Assembly: GCF_030867145.1 (NCBI RefSeq)
Contig: NC_134440.1
Span: 3,968,001-4,032,000 of the forward strand
Direction of reading: 5' to 3'
Source of the DNA: Opisthocomus hoazin
Taxonomy: Eukaryota > Chordata > Aves > Opisthocomiformes > Opisthocomidae
DNA: 64,000 nt
The position numbers were made by a program, and so were the translations under genes. Under the pieces are notes generated by a model, which worked only from the letters and a program-made list of their open reading frames with translations, had not been told where the DNA came from and ran no database searches. Below are positions 1 through 9,243 of this stretch, piece after piece (the stretch's first letter is position 1; each line of letters starts with the position of its first letter).

Positions 1-285
1 AGAACCCGCACACCGCAGCCTCACCCCGGCCCCCGGCAGCGCCCACCGCCCCGAGGGGAGACCCTCAGGAACGGCCCCCGGGCTCCTGAGGAGAGCGGCG
101 GAGCCCCCCGGCTGCACCCAGACTCCCCCCCCGCTCGCCCGCCCGCCCGCCCGCCCCACAGCGCCCCAGGGCTCGGTGTGAGACCCGGTCACCCTGAGGC
201 GCTGCCACCACAGTGCAGGAAAGGAAGGAGGAAAGGAGAGCGGGCACCCGTGGAGGGCGCAGGGCCGCGCTTCGCCGCCGCTTAC

Positions 286-420
286 CTCAGCCGGTGGGTG
301 AAGCGCTGGTGACCAGCACCCGCCGCCCGCCACAGGCCCCGCCGAGGCGCCGCTCACCACTTCCGGGTAGGGGGAGGCAGGGCGGCGCCCATTCAGCGCC
401 GCGCGCGCACCGCGCATGCG
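286..420 (-). other. Putative first (non-coding) exon of MYO9B
   Basis: On the minus strand a textbook splice donor (CTGAG followed by GTAAGC) has its GT at 285-284, so an upstream exon would end at 286. Between it and about 420 the minus strand carries an ETS-type site and a palindromic NRF-1-type site, typical of a TATA-less housekeeping start. In human, MYO9B lies head-to-head with HAUS8, only a few hundred bases away, and begins with a non-coding exon; synteny is the main reason for the name. The start is not defined by the sequence and no MYO9B coding sequence is visible, so this is an inference. It could instead be an antisense promoter transcript. Confidence 0.35.
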
Positions 421-1085
421 CGCAGCTCCGCGGCGGGGCGGGAGGCGCGAAGCGCGAAGCGGCGCCCCGGGGTTGTGGCAGCTGCTTTTCGGCTCGGCCA
501 GGCCTCCACGCCCGCGCCTCCGGCGCCCGGGTCGGCTCGGGAACGGGTGTTCGTTGGGAGCCAGGTGCTTTCTGAGGCAGGGCCCTGCGGCGAGAAGCGG
601 GAGTGGGTGGATTCCTGTCAAAACCAAAGCAGCCCAGCGCCGTCCCCGGCTGGGAGCCGCGCCTCCCGGCGCTGTGAGGGCTCCTGCTGCGGAGGCGGTG
701 GTGTTGCTGGTGCTCGCCGCCCTTCTGCAGCGGTTTGAGAGAGCCTCGGGGCAGCGCAGGGGATCCCTAGCGGAGCCTGCCTGAGGCTCGCCAGCTGCAG
801 CCGCGGAGAGCGGCCACCTCCCGCCAAAGCCCCCTGGGGAAGAAGAGCCTTTTGAGGTCAGTCATGCTGTAGGCGTTGTCAGAGCCTCATTTCTTGCTTT
901 ACCCTGGTGCTAAGGGGAGCGCAACAGGCCTCTGCGCGGGAGGGAGGCAGCCCCACCGGCGAGTGTCTGCCGCGAGTGGGTCGGCGGCGGCGGCTCGCCT
1001 CATCCCTCCGCGCCGCCAGGGGGCGCGCTGTCTCGTCCTCCGGCGAGCCGGGGCGGTGGTGCGCCTGCGCGGTGGTTCGAACGGG
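340..1085. promoter_or_regulatory. CpG-rich, probably bidirectional promoter for HAUS8
   Basis: This GC- and CpG-rich block ends at the HAUS8 start codon. Visible sites are an ETS motif (CCGGAAGT on the minus strand, 359-366), a perfect NRF-1 palindrome GCGCATGCGC at 412-421, and an NRF-1-like GCGCCTGCGC at 1061-1070, just upstream of the HAUS8 ATG. No TATA box is evident. Long frames open on both strands across the block are expected from stop-codon-poor GC-rich DNA and are not treated as genes. Transcription starts cannot be fixed from sequence. Confidence 0.6.
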
Positions 1086-1108
1086 ATGGCGGCTGAGGCG
1101 GCGGGCGG
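1086..1108 (+). CDS. HAUS8: HAUS8 exon 1 (start codon)
   Basis: This exon encodes MAAEAAG plus two bases of a Gly codon, then a GTGAGA donor. The ATG has G at -3 and G at +4. It joins in frame to exon 2. Confidence 0.75.
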
Positions 1109-4100
1109 GTGAGAGGAGGGGGGGAGGTGTGTGGCGCCGCCGGTCTCTTCGCTCGTCGTTCACTGCCGTTGTCATCTCACTCTCTGTCTTTGCAGGATGT
1201 CCGCGCTGGCGAGAGACTCCGGTACTACGGTGGCGGACCAAAAAGTGACGAAGAATAAGCGGAAAGGTAGCCGTGGGGTGAGGGGGGAGCCCGCTCCGGC
1301 TGAGGCGCGGCGGGTCGCTGAGGCGGGAAGCGCGGCGGCGGGGCCCGGCTGAGCTCTCTTCGCTTCTTCTTTCAGGAGGAAGAATCGTGAGTTCTCGCTA
1401 CCTGCAGCACGATAACAAAGATGCCAAGAAGGTACTTGGACGCCTCGCTTCTGGGCTCAGGGGTCGCTCAGCAAGGGGTAAAAATGGTCTGAGGGGCGGC
1501 TCGGACGTGTGACAGCGAGACCTACGCAAAAAATTACTTTGCAGGGGTTATGAGGGAGTCGTGGTGTATTGCTAGATGCGGATTGGGATAGGACCTTGGG
1601 ACTGTGCTCAGGTGACTTGCAAAGCACCAAGCCGCCCTGGGATTGTAGTAGTTCGTTGTCAGCATTCAGGTCAGAGGTAAAACATATTGCTGATTGCCAA
1701 TGACTGCTTATGTCCAGTTTTATCTGTTTCTTGATTGTCAGGTTATTTCATCAAATTCCTTTTCAACGTCTACTGCTATACCATCTTCTGCAAGTAAACC
1801 AAGATCAGTTGTTCCTCAGAAAAGCAGAACTTCTGCTGGTAGGTTTTACCAGAATTTAAAAGCTATTCTTCTGCAAAGTTGTATTTCCAACCTTTGGAAC
1901 TCTTAACAACTCTGAAATGTTGTTAAGAGATGATATTTTGTATTACTTTGTATCACTGCCAGTTATTACCTGTATACAAAGGGAATTAAGAAACCTGATG
2001 TGTGATTAAGAGGTGTAAACTGAAGTGCATTAATCTCTTGTCTGGACATTCTGATAGAGAACTAATCTGGAATGCAGTAATTGGGTTGTCTAAAATAAGC
2101 ATATGTTTTACCTTCTGCACAACTATTCTCTTACTATGCTGTCACCATTGCCCTGCTTTTTTTATTTAATATTTTTTATAAACCAAATGACTGAAAATCC
2201 CTATCTGCAAGACAGTTCATTTTTATTTCTTCTGCAAGAATTGCGAAAGAATTTTCTGGTAAAACCTTAACTTGTCTTGAAAATCCTGAGGAAATAATTT
2301 TATTCCCTTTTTACGTCTGAGTGTTGTTGAACTGTGAAACGTTTAAGAGGATCACATTCTAAACTACCTTATCTCTAGGGTGAATTAGAGTGTATATATA
2401 AGGTGTGTATAAAATGTGTAAAAGTTTGCATAAGATTGCCACGTATTAGTGAAAGCATATATAACTGTGAACTTGTGCAGAATCTGCTCAAATTCTTTTA
2501 GTTTGATAACAGCTTCTTTCTACAGGTGTTGTCTCCAGCTCATTAAATCAGAGTGGTTTTGAGAAAGATAACTTGCAGTCCACTTTGTTAGATGGAGATA
2601 AAGTTAGTCGACCAGATCTTGATCTTTCAGCTATTAATGGTAAGCTTCCACTCATACTCAATTTCTTGTTTTACGATTTTTACTGTATGGACTGTAACTT
2701 GATTATAAGTAACCTTGTATTCTTCTGTATTCACAAAAGAATTTTGTTAAATAAGGTGAAGGTTATTTCAGGTGTCTTTAAGCAGAGGTATTAAGACCTT
2801 CGGGGTTTAAATTAACCTCTCAGTTTTTAGCATCTTTTGGGTGCTCTATTCTTTTTGTTTAAGATCAAATATTAAAGAACAAAGTACTCTCAAGTCTTTG
2901 TTCCTGTAACAGATGGGTGTTAGATTATCAGCCCTTCTGAAAGTTGTATCACATCTATCTGTAACTGTAGCTTAAAGCTCATGTGATACAACATCTTTTC
3001 ATGAGTGTCATCAGAGCCAGAAACAGAGCACAAGTCTTCTTTACTGGTACACAGAATAATTTTGAAATTATCTTTGCCTTTTGAAGAACCTGGTGGTATG
3101 TTGACCTATCCTATATACTTTGGTTGGTAGAAGACAGCAATAACTTCTCTGTTGTGATACAGGTAAAACTGTCTGCAAAAAGACTCCTGGTTCAAACTTT
3201 GCTTGCAAAGGAGATGAAGAGACAGAACAAGAAACCAAAGAAGGGGTGAGTCCACTGCTTTCATTTGTTAAGCATATTTATTCTGAAATGTGTGAAATTA
3301 AGATTTTCAGTTTATCTTTAATCTTGATAACAACTTTGACGTCCTGAGATGATCTAAAGCCTTCAGGCTGAAGTCAGAGAAGTGTGTTCTACTGCTAGTG
3401 ATGTTTGTTTTGTTTACCATATGTCTCAACACTGACCGAAATTTTGCTTCTGTTTCTTGTGGTGAAGAATCTGCTCCAAGTGTAGCATCTCCTCAAGTTG
3501 ATTCTTTTTGTATTCCTGTCCATACTTTTTAATTATATCATGTTATCTTTAAAGATTTTCTGACATTTTTTGCTCGGAAAACTAACAAGGATTCAACTTA
3601 ATTTGAAGTGCCTTATTTAGGAATCTCATTCAATGTAGCACCGAAGCTTCAAGTTTTCTACTTCTATTATGAAAATCTGCTGAAAACGTTATAAAAAGTG
3701 GCAGAACAAAGAACAAAGGGGTATATTTAACATGCATTGTTTAAAAATCCAAGCTTTTTTCATCAATCTGACTGTTGTTGATTGTGGGCACAAACTAGAC
3801 TTTCAGTAACTTGTTTGAACAGTGAAAATATAATTATTTAAATACCAAAATTGATCTAGTATAGTCTTGTCTTTTCTGAAGGAAGAGGATTCTGATGCTG
3901 AGATGGAAGAGCTGGAATCTCAGACGCTGCTTTTAACTTACCTAAGAGTAAAGGTGAGAGTCAGTCAAGTATTTGACATTTCGGATAGAAGAGCTTGGTA
4001 TTGAGGAATTGCTTAATTTCTTGTCTATGCTTTCTGATCTGTATAAGTTAGATTTTTGTAACTTTATTTGTTTATGGTTGCAAAACTGTATGACTTGCTT

Positions 4101-7100
4101 TGAAAACTCTCTTAGAGTGAATTCAGGGCCAGTTTATTAAGCTGGTGCTGGTTCCTTATGAAGTGGGGGTATGCAGAAGTTTTGGGAAAACCATGAATGA
4201 GAGTGTTTGAAGTTCAAGGCTGTAGCAGTGGCTTTGTGCTTTGTTCACTCAGTATGCTGTATGTGTATATTTTTCCTTACAAAAACTAACGGGGGTAGGA
4301 AAAGAAGATGGAGGGGGGCTTTAACTATAACGTACTATGCTTATTGCGTGAGGTCTCTGATTCATGAATTGAAGCTCTTTGACTTGGTCTGAGGCTTACA
4401 TTTGTTTATTCTGAATATGTTAATTACTTAGGTATAGCATTACTTCAGTTGTGAATATTTTTTGGATGTAATAGGCTGGAAAAAATCTCGCCAAGCTGGA
4501 GGAGAAAGCAGAAAAAAACTTGTTAATGTTGTGTGAAGAAAAGGAGAGACAACAGGAGAAACTCTGTCAGTTGAAGCGTGAAATTCTGCTCAAAGAGAAA
4601 GAACAGAAACTTGATGATGCATTAGACAAACAGGTAGGCTTTATTACAATTTATGCTTTTCCTATACTTAAACAAGCTCACTTACGAAGTAGTCCTTTAT
4701 CCAGAGAAGATTTCTCTGCTTCTGTAGCCGGCTAGGGTACAATTTTATGCATCTTAAACAAAATAAATATCTTCTTCCTGTTGCAGCACATAATGCTCTC
4801 TAGTAACCTAAGCAAATGCCTTTGTCACTCTTTTGTTGTCCCTTGTGGGTAGGCAGGAAGGAGAAGTTAGAGCTGTTAGGCAAGGGGCAGCAATAGCACA
4901 CCGATTGCTGGAGCAGGTTACAGTTGATGCACAGGAGATGCAAGTAGCTTAAAACATGTGAACGTCCTGCAGTTAAGCAATTAGTTATAGCTAGAGCTGA
5001 GACGCAAACCCTTGGATGAGAAGTGAACGTCTGCTGTTCTTTGTCTTATGTGTATGTGTTAGCAGTAGTTCTGGCCTGGTTGTAAGAAGACAAGTTTTTA
5101 GGGAATAATTGATTTTTGAATAAGTAATTTTCAAAACAGAACCTGTGTTTGCTTTTAACAAACATACATTGCGAAAAATAAGGCTTTTGTCTTTTGGAGA
5201 ATACACTGTTAACTACAGTCAAATTATCAAATGTAAAACGCTTTGCCTGCTGTGTTGCTAGTACCTCTGAGCTACAGTAACAAGGAAACTGGTATTGACC
5301 TAGGAATTTTGGGGTGGTAGAGGAATACCTATGAAACAGCACGATAGGAGTATCATACCACACACTTCTTGAATTCCTCTGTCGATGAGCATTTCGGAGT
5401 GGTACTTGGGGTTTTTTATAAATTACTTTTCTGTATTGAGCCAGGTCTGTACTAACAAAATGGCTGCTTCTGAAGAAGTGTTGGTTCGTCGTGTCTTTTT
5501 CAGATGGAAGTACTTCCTCCCCTTGTTGCTGTTTGTGAACAGTTTAAAGAGCAATATAAAAGCTTCGCAGTTTCCCTGGATGCCACTAGGCATGAATTAC
5601 CCATCAAGAATATTCACATAGAAGGAGATACGCTAACATACCTTGGTATGAAAATGATTCGTTAAATTTACTTTCAGAAATAGTAGGGTTTTTTAGTATG
5701 CTAAAATTCTTGCTTTGTTATTGCTAGATCTATCTGGCCTCTGGAGGAATTTTGTGTGCTCTTAGAGCTTGTATGGACACTGGGCTGCAGCATTAGTACG
5801 TGGTTTGCTGTGAATAGTTCTTGTCTCTAAACACTAAACTGCACTTCAACAAGTTTTTTTTCTTGCAGCAGGAAAAAAAATTTACTTTCTAAGCTAGGGC
5901 AGTCTTCACATACAACTTCTTTAGCAAGTTTCTGTGTTTTTTAACTGTATTCATGACATACCTCCTCCTTTCTTGTTTCTAAAGGGTAAGCAAGTTGTAG
6001 AAATACTGCTATCTCTGCTTGTTTCTGTGTTTGAGGGATAAAGTCATGTGGGTAGACTTGCTCACATTTTCTGTAGAACTAGAGCTGAAATATATTGTGT
6101 GACATCTTGAATCAGAGAATGTTTGTTTAGTAAATTAGTACTTGTGTTTTATATTGACACCTGGTCAAAAAGTTACATTTTTAAACTACTGATCTGCAAG
6201 AAACAAGATTCTTAAACCTTTTATAATAATCTTGCTTACACTTTAAAAGAAATGCAAAAGATCTATTGAAGAACTTAAAATTCTTGTGAGAAGTCTTCAA
6301 AGGAATAGATACGTATTTTGGGTTTGCGAATGGTAAGGGAGAGGACTGGGTGAATTTTGTGTTGGGGATACATGCCAATAGCAGTATACATAACTGGCTG
6401 AGGGGTTTTGGATGTTTAAAACGTTTATTTTTTTCTTGCATTTCTGTCTTGTAAAAATCTTTGACACAGTCTAAATGAGAGATTAATTAGCAATTTTAAT
6501 GGCGTGTTGCTGGTGTTAATCACAATAGCTAAACATAATTTGACTTTCACAGTTTTCTCATAGTGTGTTTGTGAAAGCTGAATGAACAGTAGTTTCCATC
6601 ATCTAGCTCACCTGTCTCTGTGGTTACTCCAGTTCTTAAGTAACTTTGTGTTAACTGATGCCAATGCATACAATTTTGAATAATATTTTTAACATCTCAA
6701 ATTGTAGATGAACTTCAAAAGCAGTTAACTATCACACAGGAACTTTTGACAGAAGTTACACCAAGCTACTCAGAAGAAGGTGCAAAAGCATTCAGAGTAC
6801 TGAAAGAGCTTAAAGAAGTGTCTCACAAACTGGATGAAGAGCTTCAAAGGTATTTACAACAATTGGGTGAGAAAACTTGTTGGCTAAATATTCAGAGGAA
6901 AATCTACAGATCTTGCCAGAATATGTCCAGAATGTATTGGGGGAGGATTATTTGAGGGGAGAGTAGCACCAAGTTTAATTCTGTTTGTAGCAGACATCTG
7001 TATTTCTGTCCCTGCCCTAACGACAGTCAGAGTAAATATGTTTTGGGTTTTTTGTTTGTGTATTCTAAGTGAACTACTTTAGTGTGCCATTTGCTGGTGC

Positions 7101-7732
7101 TTCAGCTTAGAATTTCAGTGAGCAAGAATAGCACTGGTAAAGTGCAAATGTGCATGAGAGTGGAGAACTCCAGGAGTCAGAAAAGTGAACTGGAAACACT
7201 ATGTCTTAAATAAAAACCATACAAATATGTCATCCTTTAGGAGGTACAAGGAGCATAGAAAAGGTTTTTTCGTTGAGTATTATCTCAACAAAGTATCATG
7301 GAGAGCATGGGGAAGAGATAAACCATGATAAATTTCCTTTCTTTCCTCCATTTCCCCAGAGGAGGTTGCAGCTGAAATCTTTGAAGATTGATAGACCATA
7401 AAGCCATACATCTCCCCCGCCTGCAAACTGCCCCTCCTTTCCTCCAGTTTCTAGCCTTTGGGAAGAAAATTCATGTTCTACTTTTTGTTATTTCCTTCTG
7501 GTGGCTGCATGGTAGGAGACTGATGTGAATGTCCAGGCACATAACCTTGAGGGTTGAGCAGAAGTTGTTATCCTCCAGAGAAACTGATTGAGCTTGCTTA
7601 ATTTGTTCCAGGAGCTTCACACAAGTCCAGAACCTGTCGTTTGAAGTCAGTAAAGAAGTTTCTCTGCATAACCAAAGAATATGTGAAGAGAATCATGGAC
7701 TAGATGTTGTGAAACACTGGTACTTCAACTAA
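1086..7732 (+). CDS. HAUS8: HAUS8, augmin complex subunit 8 (11 coding exons)
   Basis: HAUS8 (Hice1) is the microtubule-binding subunit of the eight-protein augmin complex, which recruits gamma-tubulin to spindle microtubules. Coding exons: 1086-1108, 1196-1266, 1376-1431, 1742-1838, 2526-2639, 3163-3245, 3882-3953, 4475-4633, 5504-5645, 6708-6849, 7612-7732. They sum to 1080 bases (359 codons plus TAA), all junctions GT-AG and in frame. Family landmarks in order: GGRIVSSRYLQ near residues 32-42, LQSTLL and PDLDLSAIN near 95-120, SQTLLLTYLRVK near 161-172, AEKNLLMLCEEKE in the coiled-coil part, FKEQYKSFA and DATRHELPIKNIH, and a closing HWYFN. The N-terminal third is basic and Ser/Thr-rich, the known microtubule-binding and Aurora-A-regulated part of the family. 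The ATG at 1086 was chosen because it splices in frame to exon 2; an in-frame ATG at 1197 is an alternative. Human HAUS8 is 410 residues and continues about 50-60 residues beyond the point where this one stops. Confidence 0.95.
1196..1266 (+). CDS. HAUS8: HAUS8 exon 2
   Basis: A pyrimidine-rich acceptor ends in CAG at 1195. The exon encodes GMSALARDSG and a Lys-rich stretch and leaves one base for exon 3. Confidence 0.9.
1376..1431 (+). CDS. HAUS8: HAUS8 exon 3
   Basis: The exon encodes GGRIVSSRYLQHDNKDAKK, the conserved N-terminal HAUS8 signature. It ends on a codon boundary. Confidence 0.95.
1742..1838 (+). CDS. HAUS8: HAUS8 exon 4
   Basis: The exon encodes a Ser/Thr/Pro-rich disordered segment with basic residues, in keeping with the microtubule-binding region. 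It leaves one base. Confidence 0.9.
2526..2639 (+). CDS. HAUS8: HAUS8 exon 5
   Basis: The exon encodes the LQSTLLDGD and PDLDLSAIN stretch, close to the human protein. It leaves one base. Confidence 0.95.
3163..3245 (+). CDS. HAUS8: HAUS8 exon 6
   Basis: The exon encodes a weakly conserved Lys/Glu-rich linker before the coiled coil. It ends on a codon boundary with a GTGAGT donor. Confidence 0.9.
3882..3953 (+). CDS. HAUS8: HAUS8 exon 7
   Basis: The exon encodes an acidic lead followed by ELESQTLLLTYLRVK, matching the ESQTLLLTLLSVK stretch of human HAUS8. The acceptor is CTGAAG. Confidence 0.95.
4475..4633 (+). CDS. HAUS8: HAUS8 exon 8 (coiled coil)
   Basis: This 53-codon exon is rich in Lys, Glu and Leu with heptad-like spacing and carries AEKNLLMLCEEKE and ALDKQ. 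It is the main predicted coiled coil. Confidence 0.95.
5504..5645 (+). CDS. HAUS8: HAUS8 exon 9
   Basis: The exon encodes CEQFKEQYKSFA and LDATRHELPIKNIHIEGD, among the most conserved HAUS8 stretches. It leaves one base. Confidence 0.95.
6708..6849 (+). CDS. HAUS8: HAUS8 exon 10
   Basis: The exon encodes a helical segment including VLKELKEVSHKLDEELQ and leaves two bases. An in-frame read-through into the intron reaches a stop at 6953 and could give a shorter isoform, but the splice to exon 11 restores family similarity. Confidence 0.93.
7612..7732 (+). CDS. HAUS8: HAUS8 exon 11 (stop codon)
   Basis: The exon completes RSFTQVQNLSFEVSKE and ends HWYFN-TAA, with the stop at 7730-7732. It aligns with the human SRWYFNQD segment but stops right after the Asn. 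Confidence 0.9.
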
Positions 7733-8389
7733 GTTTGTGTATTGTTTTACTGACAAGGGGTGGATACTAAACCAACGCCAGCAGACTTGTTAGCTTTTTA
7801 CTTGTTGTATGAACATAGAACTCGTCCAAATTTTCAGTTATACCAGAATATGAAACCAGCAGCATGTATGATTACTAATACAAGAAATGGAGTTTTCTTC
7901 TGCGTGCTGTCCTGTAAGGAGACACTTTTTAAACATTAATTTCTGTGACACCTTTCTCATCACTTTCTGCCTTGACAGTACTGAAAGGTAAATAATAAGA
8001 AATGTTATTCTTAGCAAATATGACCTATGCGTTCTTAAACTTCTTCTTTTGCACTTTTGGAACTGGCTTCAAGTGCACTGATCTGCATCCCTTTCCAAAG
8101 TAGAGTTTCTTAGAGGGCAGCATATCAGGATGTAGATGTGGAATTGTGTATGTGGTATGGTGCATTTGCTGATCTCATCAGGAGGATCTGTAGCAATGTA
8201 CAGCATGATCATTGGTCACTCAGCGAACAACTTCTGGAGGAGCTCTTAATTGTCCCTTATTTCTGGATTTGCTGAGGGGGAAGGCTACATGGGTAGCAAA
8301 TAATGAGGCTGATGCTTGAAGGAGCCTGGTCACTTGTAACAAGTGAAAAGTTTTGTTAACTTGTTGCCTAATTGTCTTGGAAACAAATT

Positions 8390-8395
8390 ATTAAA
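8390..8395 (+). terminator. Candidate poly(A) signal (ATTAAA) for HAUS8
   Basis: This is the first ATTAAA I found downstream of the HAUS8 stop, about 660 bases away. The GU-rich element after it is weak. A canonical AATAAA at 10458-10463 with a G/T-rich stretch downstream is an alternative distal site; using it would place the solo LTR in the 3'UTR. The sequence does not decide between them. Confidence 0.25.
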
Positions 8396-8804
8396 ATCAT
8401 AAATGCTTTTGTACTAACCTGACACCTTCATTTTAAGGACTTTATTTTTTTTAATAATGAAGACTATTTTCCACTGCAATATCAATAGCTTTCGTGTTTG
8501 AATATCTTCACTGATCTCTTACAGAAGCTTTTGTTTCCGTCTGGGCTTACATAGGGCTAATACACAATATATGCAGTGGTGGACTTATAGGCACTAACCA
8601 GTCCCAATGGCAAGCCATGACCTACTGGCACACGAAGTGCTGAGGGCAGAAGAGTGTGAATGTGGAGAGAAACCGCAAACCTAACTACTGAGTAAGTGCC
8701 TGAGAGTGTGGACTTGTTATAAACATACTGCCAGGTGTGGCAGGTTTTTTCAACGTACTTTCCATTTTTATACGTGGAATGCATTTCACTCTGAAACACG
8801 TGCT

Positions 8805-8810
8805 GTATTC
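8805..8810 (+). repeat. Target-site duplication, left copy (GTATTC)
   Basis: GTATTC directly abuts the LTR end TGTTGCGG. It is identical to the copy on the other side of the element. Confidence 0.8.
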
Positions 8811-9237
8811 TGTTGCGGCGGGATCTAGGACTCGGCCAATATGATCCATAACAGTCAACTTTATTAGTAAAGAATCTAGATTACATAGACAGAACTTAAT
8901 TGTGATTAGTCACTATACATAAACACTCGGTGCAACACTCAGCTATGATTGGTTACTATACATAAAAACATCTATCAACAAAACACCCCGGTTACATAAT
9001 CAATACTCAAACTATGATTGGTCAGTATTCATAGAACGACTGTTTACCTGCAGCTGGCCTGAGAACGATTGTCTTTCCCACAGCCAGCCTGAGAAAGGTC
9101 TGTTTTCCCGCAACCGGCCTGAGAAAGGCCTTGAGGCCTGTGCTGCTTGAAGCCTGTACTACTACAAACCAATTAAGTCCATATTCAGAGTGTCTGGGTT
9201 GCTCACAATATGTCCCTGTTTCTCCAGAAACCCTACA
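8811..9237 (-). mobile_element. Solo LTR of an endogenous retrovirus, minus orientation
   Basis: Read on the minus strand, the 427-bp element begins TGTAGGGTTTC and ends GCCGCAACA, giving the TG...CA termini of a retroviral LTR. An AATAAA lies near the 3' end (complement of 8860-8865). It is flanked by a direct repeat GTATTC at 8805-8810 and 9238-9243, a 6-bp target-site duplication as made by alpha- and betaretrovirus-like integrases. No gag, pol or env lies beside it, so it is a solo LTR left by recombination. I cannot assign a named family. Confidence 0.85.
9036..9128. repeat. 30-bp tandem repeat, three copies, inside the LTR
   Basis: GCCTGAGAA recurs at 9057, 9087 and 9117, exactly 30 bases apart. 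The intervening sequence is similar (a G/C-rich CAGC or CAAC block and T-rich runs). In LTR orientation it falls in U3, where enhancer repeats are common. Confidence 0.75.
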
Positions 9238-9243
9238 GTATTC
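9238..9243 (+). repeat. Target-site duplication, right copy (GTATTC)
   Basis: GTATTC directly follows the LTR end CCCTACA. It is identical to the left copy at 8805-8810. Confidence 0.8.

Larger units (their letters stand above)
1839..7611 (+). other. HAUS8 introns over 300 bases
   Basis: The long introns are 1839-2525, 2640-3162, 3246-3881, 3954-4474, 4634-5503, 5646-6707 and 6850-7611. They are AT-rich with ordinary GT-AG ends. I saw no other gene, recognisable transposable element or structured RNA in them. Confidence 0.7.

Noticed and set aside
65-1085. Several overlapping open frames of 60-120 codons on both strands upstream of HAUS8
   Set aside because: They lie in GC-rich promoter DNA where stops are rare, have Arg/Ala/Gly/Pro-rich compositions, and show no family similarity or splice-consistent extension.
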